NCBI GenBank assembly: GCA_019232625.1
Contig: JAFANP010000018.1
Span: forward strand, 1 to 64,000
DNA: 64,000 nucleotides
Direction of reading: 5' to 3'
Origin: Alphaproteobacteria bacterium
GTDB lineage: Bacteria > Pseudomonadota > Alphaproteobacteria > Sphingomonadales > Sphingomonadaceae
The notes beneath the pieces were generated by a model that ran no database searches, was not told where the DNA came from, and worked only from the letters and a program-made list of their open reading frames with translations. The position numbers were made by a program, and so were the translations under genes. Below are positions 54,905 to 62,231 of this stretch, one piece after another; positions within the stretch are counted from its first letter, which is position 1; each line of letters opens with the position of its first letter.

Positions 54905-56121
54905 GCGACTTGCCGCTGACCCGCCGGATGATGCTGGGCGGGCTCGGCTGCGCCTGCTGCGGCGGCCTCGCCGCGCCGGCCGGCGCCCGCATCCCGCCCG
55001 GCTCCCTGCGGCCGGTGGTCACGCCGGGCTACCGACCCGTCGACGCCGACGAGCAGGGCCTGTGGCAGCAATATCGCCGAGTCGAGGAGGAGATAGCCGG
55101 ATCGAACCTGCTCATCCGCGACGACGCCCTCGCCCGCTACCTCGGCGGCATCGCCGGGCGCGTCGGCGGCCCGGCGGCGAAGGACCTGCGCATCTATCTG
55201 GCCCATGTCCCGGAGTTCAACGCCTTCATGGCGCCGACCGGCTTCATGGTCGTCTTCTCAGGCCTCCTCCTCCGGATGCGCGACGAGGCCCAGCTCGCCG
55301 GCGTCATCGGCCACGAGGCCGGCCATTTCCTCCTCCGCCACCAGCTGCGCGCCTGGCGCGACATGAAGCGCAAGACCTCGGCCCTCACCTTTCTCGGCAT
55401 GGCCGCCGGGCTCGGCTACGGCGCCACAGGCATCTATGCGGGCGGCCTCGTCCAGCTCGCCCAGACCGGGGCCATCCTGTCGCTCTTCGCCTACAGCCGG
55501 GAGCTCGAGGCCGAGGCCGACGCGATGGGGGTCAAGCAGATCGCCGAGGCGGGCTACGATCCCGCCGCCATGCCTGAGACCTGGCAGTCGCTCATCGCCG
55601 AGACAGAGGCGAGCGCGGCGATGCGGCGCAAGCGGCCGCGGCGTGGCTATTCGCTGCTCGCCACTCATCCGGCGCCGGCGGAGCGGATGGCCGACCTGCG
55701 CCTCTCCGCCCGCGAAGTGGCCGGCGCGGGCAGCACCGAGCGGGGCCGCGACCGCTACCTCGCGGCGCTCGGCGAGCACCGCCGCGCCTTTCTCGACGAC
55801 CAAGTGAAGCTCAACGATCCCGGCGCCACCCTCTATCTGCTCCGCTATCTCGCGAGCGACGGCTGGAACGGCCTGCTGCGCTTCTACGAGGGCGAGACCT
55901 GGCGGCTTCGCGGCGAGGCGGGCGACAATCTGCTCGCCGGCCGCAGCTATGCCGCGGCCGTCGCCTATCCCGACGCCCCGGCCGAGGCATGGCGCCAGCA
56001 CGGCTACCAGCTGCTGCGCGAGGGCCGCCGCGACGAGGGCAGGGCGGCGCTTCGACGCTATCTCGCCCTCGCCCCCTCGGCGCCCGATGCCGCCATCGTC
56101 CGCCAAAGCCTCGCGTCGTAG
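54901..56121 (+). CDS. M48 family metalloprotease (exported, BepA/LoiP-like)
   Basis: 406 residues with a twin-arginine-like signal (LTRRMMLGGLGCACCGG) that may be lipidated. The zinc motif is VIGHEAGHFLLRH with third ligand Glu in YSRELEAEADAMG. The C-terminal region (about residues 270-406) has TPR-like helices (EGRRDEGRAALRRYLALAP). It is probably an envelope quality-control protease acting on outer-membrane proteins. Coupled to lipoprotein genes on both sides (4-bp overlap and 11-bp gap). Confidence 0.9.
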   Translation: MSDLPLTRRMMLGGLGCACCGGLAAPAGARIPPGSLRPVVTPGYRPVDADEQGLWQQYRRVEEEIAGSNLLIRDDALARYLGGIAGRVGGPAAKDLRIYLAHVPEFNAFMAPTGFMVVFSGLLLRMRDEAQLAGVIGHEAGHFLLRHQLRAWRDMKRKTSALTFLGMAAGLGYGATGIYAGGLVQLAQTGAILSLFAYSRELEAEADAMGVKQIAEAGYDPAAMPETWQSLIAETEASAAMRRKRPRRGYSLLATHPAPAERMADLRLSAREVAGAGSTERGRDRYLAALGEHRRAFLDDQVKLNDPGATLYLLRYLASDGWNGLLRFYEGETWRLRGEAGDNLLAGRSYAAAVAYPDAPAEAWRQHGYQLLREGRRDEGRAALRRYLALAPSAPDAAIVRQSLAS

Positions 56122-56132
56122 GAGGAAGAGCC

Positions 56133-56753
56133 ATGGCCCGCCTCATCGTCCCAGCGCTCGCCGCCCTGGCGCTCCTCGCGGGCTGCGCCGGCGGCCCGGG
56201 GCTCGGCTATTACACCTTGATCCAGCCCGGGCCGCGCGGCGTCGTCCAGGACCGGATGGTCGTGACTCCGGGCGCGCGCTGGAACCGCGCGCCCCGCGGC
56301 GCCTCGGACATCGAGAAGGAGGAGGACTGGACGCTGAACGGGCCCCTGCTCGACAGCCTCACCTTCATCGCCGGGCTGGAGGACGGCAAGCGCATCGTCC
56401 GCCAGCGCAGCAAGGCGGACCGCAAGGTGCCCGACTTCCGCTCCGACATGGTCCCGCAGGACGTCGCGGCGATGGTCGAGACCTTCTACCGCGTCCGCGC
56501 AGGCGCGAGCGAGTTCACCCTGGCCTCGCTCAAGCCCCGCGATTTCCTCGGCCGTCCCGGCTTCCAGTTCGACTACGATTATCTCGGCGGCGACGAGGTG
56601 CGGCGGCGGGGCAGGGCGGTCGGCGCCATCATCGAGGGCCGCTTCTACCTCGCTTTGTTCGACGCCGCGCGGATGCATTATTTCGACGCCGGCCTCCCCG
56701 AGTTCGAGCGGCTCGTCGACAGCGCCCGGCTGGGTCGGCGCACGGCCGGATAG
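56133..56753 (+). CDS. Putative lipoprotein, third gene of the M48 unit
   Basis: 206 residues from ATG 56133, 11 bp after the M48 stop, with GGAGGAAGAG just upstream. Lipobox ALLAGCAGG. The mature part is beta-rich, with TLIQPGPRGVVQDRMVV and FDYDYLGGDEVRRRG segments. No assigned family. Its position suggests it works with, or is a client of, the M48 protease. Confidence 0.75.
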   Translation: MARLIVPALAALALLAGCAGGPGLGYYTLIQPGPRGVVQDRMVVTPGARWNRAPRGASDIEKEEDWTLNGPLLDSLTFIAGLEDGKRIVRQRSKADRKVPDFRSDMVPQDVAAMVETFYRVRAGASEFTLASLKPRDFLGRPGFQFDYDYLGGDEVRRRGRAVGAIIEGRFYLALFDAARMHYFDAGLPEFERLVDSARLGRRTAG

Positions 56754-56896
56754 ATCGCCCAAGCAAGCCGGGCCCCGTTCCCGCGCCTGATACAATTCGC
56801 GACCCTTTTCAGCCGCTTGGGCGATAGGCCTGAGACACGCGCGAGGCATCTACTCCTCAACGCCGATACGAAGCGGCGTCATCAAGGAGAAGTCTC

Positions 56897-57274
56897 ATGA
56901 AGATCGTCAGCAAGTTCATCCTCGGGGCCGCCGCCGCTTCGGTCGTCGCCGCCGCCCCCGCCGCCGCCGCGCCGTTCCAGGGCCGCGATCATGACGGGCG
57001 GGGCCGGGTCGAGCAGGTCCGCACCACCCGCGTCGTCAGCCGCGACGCCGGCCGCCGGGTCGTCCAGGTCCGCCAGGTCCAGGCCCGCAAATGGGCCCGC
57101 GGCCAGCGCTTCGACCGGCGCTACGCGCAGAACTACCGGGTGATCCAGAACCCGCGCGCCTACCGGCTGAACGCCGCCCCCCGCGGCTACCGCTGGGTCC
57201 AGTCGGGCAACGACGCGGTGCTGGTCGCCATCGCCAGCGGAATCATCGGCTCCGTCCTCGCCAACCGCTTCTAG
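56897..57274 (+). CDS. RcnB-family-like exported small protein
   Basis: 125 residues, with GGAGAAG 6 bp upstream of the start. Signal peptide (AASVVAAAPAAAAP), then an Arg-rich basic middle and the RcnB-like C-terminal pattern PRGYRWVQSGNDAVLVAIASGII. RcnB proteins are periplasmic, and E. coli RcnB affects nickel/cobalt homeostasis; here the role is unknown. Followed 8 bp later by a REP-type palindrome and then a response-regulator gene. Confidence 0.8.
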   Translation: MKIVSKFILGAAAASVVAAAPAAAAPFQGRDHDGRGRVEQVRTTRVVSRDAGRRVVQVRQVQARKWARGQRFDRRYAQNYRVIQNPRAYRLNAAPRGYRWVQSGNDAVLVAIASGIIGSVLANRF

Positions 57275-57282
57275 CCAGGAGA

Positions 57283-57308
57283 GGGGACAGTCACTAGTGA
57301 CTGTCCCC
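57283..57308. repeat. Perfect 26-bp palindrome with REPIN head, 7 bp before the response regulator
   Basis: GGGGACAGTCACT followed directly by its exact reverse complement AGTGACTGTCCCC. The head matches the other REPINs but there is no loop. It lies immediately before the ATG of the response-regulator gene, where the hairpin could affect translation. Confidence 0.85.
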
Positions 57309-57315
57309 GCTTCCC

Positions 57316-58032
57316 ATGTCCGACCCCCACATCCTCCTCGTCGACGACGAGCGCGACATACGCGATCCGCTCGCCGCCTATCTTGCGAAGAACGGGCTGC
57401 GCGTCAGCAAGGCGGAGAATGCCGCCGCCGCCCGCCAGCAGCTCGCCGGCCACGCCATCGATCTGGTCCTGCTCGACATCATGATGCCGGGCGAGGACGG
57501 CCTCTCCCTCGCCGGCTTCATCCGCGCCACCACCCGCATCCCGGTGATCCTCCTCACCGCCAAGGCGGAGGAGACGGACCGCATCGTCGGCCTGGAGCTC
57601 GGCGCCGACGACTACGTCACCAAGCCGTTCAGCCCGCGCGAGCTGCTCGCCCGAATCAAGGCGGTGCTTCGCCGCGCCGACGGCGCCGGCAACCCGGTGC
57701 GCGCGCCGGACGCGGAGGCCTATGCCTTCGGCCCCTGGGTGCTGCGCACGGGGGAGCGCGAGCTGGTCGACGCCGAGGGCGTCGCCGTGCCGCTCTCGAC
57801 CGGCGAGTACAACCTCCTCCTCGCCTTCGTCACCCATCCCCGCCGCGTGCTCAGCCGCGACCAGCTGCTCGACCTCAGCCAGGGCCGGGAGCTCGCCGCC
57901 TTCGAGCGCAGCATCGACAACCATATCAGCCGCCTCAGGCGCAAGATCGAGGCCGACCCCTCGGACCCCAAGCTGGTCAAGACCGTCTGGGGCGGAGGCT
58001 ACACGCTCGCCGCGGAGGTCAGGAAGCTCTGA
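57316..58032 (+). CDS. OmpR-family two-component response regulator
   Basis: 238 residues. Receiver domain (1-120) with acidic D10-D11, phosphoacceptor D54 (LVLLDIMMPGEDG), conserved Thr/Ser in LLTAK and K103 (YVTKPFSP). Winged-helix DNA-binding domain (about 140-236) with RRVLSRDQLLDLSQGRE and NHISRLRRKIE. Orphan: no histidine kinase lies beside it in this window. The start region overlaps a perfect REP palindrome. Confidence 0.95.
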   Translation: MSDPHILLVDDERDIRDPLAAYLAKNGLRVSKAENAAAARQQLAGHAIDLVLLDIMMPGEDGLSLAGFIRATTRIPVILLTAKAEETDRIVGLELGADDYVTKPFSPRELLARIKAVLRRADGAGNPVRAPDAEAYAFGPWVLRTGERELVDAEGVAVPLSTGEYNLLLAFVTHPRRVLSRDQLLDLSQGRELAAFERSIDNHISRLRRKIEADPSDPKLVKTVWGGGYTLAAEVRKL

Positions 58033-58037
58033 ACCGC

Positions 58038-58146
58038 CGTCATTCCAGCGAAAGCTGGAATCCCACTAGCCGAGGCGTCGCGCCCCTTCCCCGGATGCGT
58101 TCCCCGGGGAGAAAGAAGGGGGATCCCGGCCTTCGCCGGGATGACG
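58038..58146. repeat. Palindromic intergenic repeat (CGTCATTCCAGC... type)
   Basis: CGTCATTCCAGCGAAAGCTG at the left and CGGCCTTCGCCGGGATGACG at the right pair at their ends, with an inner GGATGCGTTCCCCGGGG region. It lies between the convergent response-regulator and aldo/keto reductase genes and may act as a bidirectional terminator. Confidence 0.65.
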
Positions 58147-58156
58147 CCTCCGCGAC

Positions 58157-59104
58157 CTACTCCCCGCGCGCTTCGGCCGCGATCGCCTCGGCCCGGGCGA
58201 ACAGCGCCGGATCCACCCGCGCGCCCGAGGCCGCCGCATTCTCGGCCAGCTGCTCGGGCCGGGACGCGCCGACGATCGCCGAGGCGACGTTGGGCTCGCG
58301 CAGCACCCAGGCCAAGGCGAACTGGGCGAGGCTGAGCCCGGCCTCGGCGGCGAGCGGGCGAAGCCGCTGCACCGCCTCCAGCGTCCGGTCCCTCAGCAGC
58401 CAGTCGATGAAGCCGCCCATCTCCTCGCTGGTCGCGCGGCTGCCCGGCGGCGGCGGCGCGCCGGGCCGGTACTTGCCGGTCAGCACCCCCTGTGCGAGCG
58501 GCGACCAGACGATCTGGGAGATGCCGTTCGCAGCGCACAGCGGGATCACCTCTTTTTCCGGCTCGCGCCACAGCAGCGAATATTGCGGCTGGCTGGAGAC
58601 GAACTTCTCCACCCCGGGGATCTCCAGGGCGGCCCGGATGCGCTCCGCGGGCCATTCCGAGAAGCCGATATAGCGGGTCTTGCCGGCGCGCACCGCGTCG
58701 GCCAGCGCCGCCATCGTCTCCTCCAGCGGCGTCGCCTCGTCGTAGCGGTGGCATTGGTAGAGGTCGACATGGTCGGTGCGGAGCCGGCGCAGCGAGGCGT
58801 CGATCTGCTTCTCGATCTGCGTCCGCGAGAGGCCGCGGTCGATCGCGCTCATCGGGAAGTAGACCTTGGTCGCCAGCACGTAGCTGTCGCGCGGGCGGCC
58901 CTTCAGCACCTCGCCGAGAAACTCCTCCGCCGCGCCGCGCCCGTAGACGTTGGCCGTGTCGATGAAGTTGATGCCGAGCCGGAAGCTCTCCTCGACCACC
59001 GCCCGCGCCCGGTCCGCCGCGACTCCGACGCCGAAGGTCAGCCACGAGCCGAGCGCGATCTCCGACACTTCGAGGTCGCTCGATCCCAGACGACGGTAAA
59101 GCAT
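58157..59104 (-). CDS. Aldo/keto reductase (Kv-beta-like family)
   Basis: 315 residues from ATG 59104 (MLYRRLGSSDLEVSEIALG), six codons inside an upstream Met. The AKR tetrad is present: Asp and Tyr in IDTANVYGRG, Lys in LATKVYFP and His in DLYQCHRYD. SQPQYSLLWREPE and QIVWSPLAQGVLTGKY match the potassium-channel beta-subunit-like/YghZ group. It would reduce aldehydes with NADPH. Single gene. Confidence 0.92.
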   Translation of the reverse strand: MLYRRLGSSDLEVSEIALGSWLTFGVGVAADRARAVVEESFRLGINFIDTANVYGRGAAEEFLGEVLKGRPRDSYVLATKVYFPMSAIDRGLSRTQIEKQIDASLRRLRTDHVDLYQCHRYDEATPLEETMAALADAVRAGKTRYIGFSEWPAERIRAALEIPGVEKFVSSQPQYSLLWREPEKEVIPLCAANGISQIVWSPLAQGVLTGKYRPGAPPPPGSRATSEEMGGFIDWLLRDRTLEAVQRLRPLAAEAGLSLAQFALAWVLREPNVASAIVGASRPEQLAENAAASGARVDPALFARAEAIAAEARGE

Positions 59105-59161
59105 GGCCGGCCCTCCTTCCAATTCGCGGCTGGAAAGCCCCGCCGCGCCCGATCGTTCCGT

Positions 59162-59989
59162 TCAATAGCCCTTGAGGCCCATCCGCCGCAGAAGCACGCG
59201 GGTGAGGCCGAGCCGCGCGCCCGGCGGAGTCGAGGGGCCGCGCGAATCGTAGAAGGCGAAGGTCTTCGACTCCCGCGCGGCGAGCAGCTCGATCCGCCGC
59301 CAGCCTTCCGCGGTCCGCTTGTTGAAGCAGATCCGCACGTGCGGGAAGCCGCACCAGGCGAGGATCTGGCGCAGCACGCCGCTCCCGGTCGGAAGCCAGG
59401 CGAGCCCGTCGACGCCCGACATGGGCTGGGTCGCGCTCTCCTTCTTGAGCACCATCGCGCGTCCGCGGCCGAAGAGGGCGGCGGTGTTGAGGACGAGCAG
59501 CTCGCGGGTGAGGTCGGCGGCGACGCGCAGCCCCGCCACCGGGTCGGGCAAATGGTAGAAGATGCCGCTGAACAAGGTGACGTCGAACGGCTCGAGCCCG
59601 AGCGCCGGCAGGTCGGCGAGGGTGCAGGTCCTGACCTCGCCGGCGGGCGCCGGGGCGAAGCGCTGCAGGAACCGCGCCTGAGCCGTCCATTGCTCGCGGG
59701 CGTCGAAGCCGAAGCGCCGGCCGGCGCCGAGTCGCGCCGCGCCGAGCATGTGCCCGCCGCCGTTGCAGGCGCAGTCGAGGAAGGAGCGGCCCTGCATCCC
59801 GTCGGGCCAGAGCGCGGCGACGATCAGCCGCATATGCCCTTCCGGATCGTAGGTGGTCGGGGTGCGCGACTGGAGAAGCGGCCGCTTGCCGAGCGGCGCT
59901 TCCCCGGTCCTCAGCCCCGGCACAAGCTCGACGTCGTGGTGCCACGGCCCCAGCGCCTCCATCTCCGCCCTGATCGCCGCGACGTCCAT
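59162..59989 (-). CDS. Class I SAM-dependent methyltransferase, CmoB-like
   Basis: 275 residues from ATG 59989. The start WHHDVELVPGLRTGE resembles the WYHSIxL-GxxTPG entry of the CmoB/DUF1698 family. The SAM motif is FLDCACNGGGHMLGAARLGA, followed by GFDAREQWTAQA; VTLFSGIFYHLPDPVAGLR is the post-III region. It lacks the longer CmoB N-terminus, so the substrate may be a tRNA, a sugar or a lipid. Single gene. Confidence 0.8.
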   Translation of the reverse strand: MDVAAIRAEMEALGPWHHDVELVPGLRTGEAPLGKRPLLQSRTPTTYDPEGHMRLIVAALWPDGMQGRSFLDCACNGGGHMLGAARLGAGRRFGFDAREQWTAQARFLQRFAPAPAGEVRTCTLADLPALGLEPFDVTLFSGIFYHLPDPVAGLRVAADLTRELLVLNTAALFGRGRAMVLKKESATQPMSGVDGLAWLPTGSGVLRQILAWCGFPHVRICFNKRTAEGWRRIELLAARESKTFAFYDSRGPSTPPGARLGLTRVLLRRMGLKGY

Positions 59990-60174
59990 CCCGCTCCTCC
60001 GCTCAAGCGGGCGCGACCATAGGCACCGGCCCCCGACAATCCACCCCCAAACGCACTCCTCAGCTTCCCCCCTGGAAGGAAAGGGGCGGGGGTGGGCTCC
60101 GCGCAGCGGGCTGCACAGACAATTAATTGAAAACAATCTTGTCAGCCAATGTTCACATCGTTAACCGATGAAAG

Positions 60175-60423
60175 ATGGCGCGGGGCGAGAAGCTGCTCGA
60201 ACGCATGCGGGCCAATCCCCGCGACTGGCGGATCGAGGACGTGGAGACGGTCTGCGCCGCCTTTGGGATCACTTGCACGCCGCCCCGCAAGGGGTCACAT
60301 TACAAGCTGAAGCATGAGACGCAGGCCGAGATCCTGACGGTACCCGCCGCCCGACCGCTCAAGGTGTCATATGTCCGGGCGTTCGTGGCGTTCATCGAGG
60401 CAGTGAGGGAAGCCGGGACATGA
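60175..60423 (+). CDS. hicA: HicA-family mRNA interferase toxin, module 1
   Basis: 82 residues. Double-stranded-RNA-binding-like fold with the family Lys-Gly-Ser-His motif RKGSHYKL, catalytic H42. The first 23 residues are almost identical to those of the second HicA at 60817. The stop overlaps the hicB ATG by 4 bp. It would cleave mRNA when not bound by HicB. Confidence 0.85.
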   Translation: MARGEKLLERMRANPRDWRIEDVETVCAAFGITCTPPRKGSHYKLKHETQAEILTVPAARPLKVSYVRAFVAFIEAVREAGT

Positions 60424-60641
60424 AACCTCAGGACTACGAGATCGTCATCCGCCCCCTCTCGGAAGAGGAGGGCGGCGGCTATTTCGCGACGGTCCCGGAA
60501 CTTCCCGGCTGCATGTCCGACGGAGAGACGCCTCAGGAGGCGCTCGAGAACGTCTACGACGCGATCGGCTGCTGGATGGAGGCCGCGAGCGAAATGGGCA
60601 GGGCCATCCCGGCGCCGCGCTCCTACCGCTCCGCCGCCTGA
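60420..60641 (+). CDS. hicB: HicB-family antitoxin, module 1
   Basis: 73 residues. The RNase-H-like HicB fold is seen in YFATVPELPGCMSDGETPQEALENV. It is short and ends without a helix-turn-helix or RHH domain, so autoregulation must come from elsewhere or be absent. Translationally coupled to hicA. Confidence 0.85.
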   Translation: MKPQDYEIVIRPLSEEEGGGYFATVPELPGCMSDGETPQEALENVYDAIGCWMEAASEMGRAIPAPRSYRSAA

Positions 60642-60816
60642 CCGCACCGCCTGGCGCGGCGCCCTTCGGCGCGGCGCCCAAGCGGATCGCCGGACGCTCA
60701 CTTTATCTCTCCTTTCCTGGAAGGGAGGGGCCGGGGCGCCTGCGCGCAACGGCTCGATACACTCATCATCGAAAACCATCTTGTTAGCCTAGACCGGCGT
60801 CGGTAACCGATGAAAA

Positions 60817-61086
60817 GTGACGCGGGGCGAGAAGCTGCTCGAACGCATGCGGGCCAATCCCCGCGACTGGCGGATCGAGGACGTGCGCGTCCTCTGTCGC
60901 CGGTTCGAGCTGGACCTCGATCTTCCACCCGGCGGCACCCATTACGGCGTCAGCGATCCCACCCAGGAGCGCCACGTCACAATACCTTTCAGACGCCCCC
61001 TCAAGTCCGTATATATTCAGAAGCTCGTCCGCTACGTCGACGCCGTGCGGGCGGCGAGGGAGGATCACCATGACCGGCACCCATGA
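60817..61086 (+). CDS. hicA: HicA-family toxin, module 2 (GTG start)
   Basis: 89 residues from GTG 60817. Residues 3-23 equal those of module 1 (RGEKLLERMRANPRDWRIED), with about 64 bp of identical DNA, but from residue 24 the sequences part (VRVLCRRFELDLDLPPGG). The catalytic motif is GGTHYGV with H42. It overlaps hicB2 by 17 bp. Confidence 0.82.
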   Translation: MTRGEKLLERMRANPRDWRIEDVRVLCRRFELDLDLPPGGTHYGVSDPTQERHVTIPFRRPLKSVYIQKLVRYVDAVRAAREDHHDRHP

Positions 61087-61297
61087 CGGCTACAAAGTCG
61101 TGATAGAACCGCTGTCCGAGGAGGATGGCGGCGGTTTCCTGGCAACCGTGCCTGAACTTCCGGGCTGCATGTCGGATGGGGAATCGCGCGCGGAGGCGCT
61201 GACGAACGTCGAGGACGCGATAGCGACCTGGCTTCACTGCGCGCGCAAGATGGGTCGCGCCGTTCCCGATCCCCAGCCTCACCGCTCGGCCGCCTGA
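61070..61297 (+). CDS. hicB: HicB-family antitoxin, module 2
   Basis: 75 residues. It is similar to module 1 in the core (FLATVPELPGCMSDGESRAEAL) but different elsewhere, and likewise lacks a DNA-binding domain. The two modules, with their leader regions (a purine-rich repeat, then AATCTTGT/CATCTTGT and TTAACCGATG/GTAACCGATG), form a segmental duplication of about 640 bp. Confidence 0.85.
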   Translation: MTGTHDGYKVVIEPLSEEDGGGFLATVPELPGCMSDGESRAEALTNVEDAIATWLHCARKMGRAVPDPQPHRSAA

Positions 61298-61490
61298 CTG
61301 AGTCTGGAGCACGGGACCCGACCCTCGGTCCCCCATTTCCCCCGGCTCGCCTCACCGCCTAGCCCGGACCCGGAAAGAAAACGCCCCGCCGCGGGTTTTG
61401 CGCCCGTTACCGTCGCCGCCGGCCCGAGCCGCGGCGCGCGGCGGAGCCTTTGGTCCGCCGACCGCGACCATGTGAAAAGGAGTATCCGTG

Positions 61491-61937
61491 ATGAAGACAG
61501 CCGCTTTCGCCGTCGCGCTGCTGATCGGCAGCGCGGCCATGGCCCAAACCGCCCAGACCGCCGGCCCGGCCGCCGCCTATGACGGCGACGGAGTCGCCAC
61601 CGCCGCCTGGGAGACGGACGGCACGGCCACCGCCGAGGCCGCCATGCCCGCCGCCGCCTGGCAGGATGCCGGCGCGACGACCGCCGTGAGCGCCGTCGTC
61701 CAGCCGGGCAATTCCGCCCCGGAGCGCGACGCCCGCGGAATCCCGGTCATCTCCGCCGCCGCCACCGTGCCGGCCGGCTGGAACGGCATCGCCGGCACGG
61801 GCGAAGCGATGGGCGGCCCGCTGCTCGACCCGGCGACGGGCGAGGCGGTCGCCGACCCCGCCGCGGCCTACCCGGCCTGCACCCGGACGGTCACCGACCA
61901 CTGCCTCCAGACCTACGAACGCGGCCGCCGCGGCTGA
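61491..61937 (+). CDS. Small exported Ala/Thr-rich protein
   Basis: 148 residues from ATG 61491 (GTG 61488 also possible), with AAAGGAG 7-8 bp upstream. Signal peptide (ALLIGSAAMAQ), a low-complexity Ala/Thr/Asp-rich middle, and a conserved-looking end CTRTVTDHCLQTYERG with two Cys that may pair. No family recognised. A perfect 10-bp hairpin follows its stop. Confidence 0.65.
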   Translation: MKTAAFAVALLIGSAAMAQTAQTAGPAAAYDGDGVATAAWETDGTATAEAAMPAAAWQDAGATTAVSAVVQPGNSAPERDARGIPVISAAATVPAGWNGIAGTGEAMGGPLLDPATGEAVADPAAAYPACTRTVTDHCLQTYERGRRG

Positions 61938-61944
61938 CCCCCCG

Positions 61945-61976
61945 GGGGAGGGGCAGGCAAGGGCCCGCCCCTCCCC
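61945..61976 (+). terminator. Strong hairpin after the small exported protein gene
   Basis: GGGGAGGGGC, 12-nt loop, GCCCCTCCCC: a perfect 10-bp stem 7 bp after the stop codon at 61937. No U-tract follows, so a rho-independent role is uncertain. Confidence 0.45.
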
Positions 61977-62081
61977 GCGCGCCTCGCTCCAGGCTGCGGG
62001 CGGCGCTCGCGGCCCCGCCGCGGCCGCGCCGCTTGCCCCCCGCGCACACCCTGCTATATCGCCCGCGCAACCGGCGGCCCG

Positions 62082-62166
62082 GCGGGCGTGGCGGAACTGG
62101 TAGACGCGCTGGATTTAGGTTCCAGTATCGAAAGATGTGGGGGTTCGAGTCCCTTCGCCCGCACCA
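62082..62166 (+). tRNA. tRNA-Leu (anticodon UAG)
   Basis: 85 nt. Acceptor stem GCGGGCG pairs with CGCCCGC, followed by A and an encoded CCA end. The anticodon arm is CTGGA-TTTAGGT-TCCAG with anticodon TAG, which reads CUA. GTTCGAGTC is the T-loop, and a long variable arm (tatcgaaagatg) marks a class II tRNA as expected for Leu. Confidence 0.95.
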
Positions 62167-62231
62167 GCCTTCCGTCCGCTCCGCATTTCCCCAGGCCGTC
62201 CCGCCCGAGACCAAGGTAAGAGCCCAGACCC

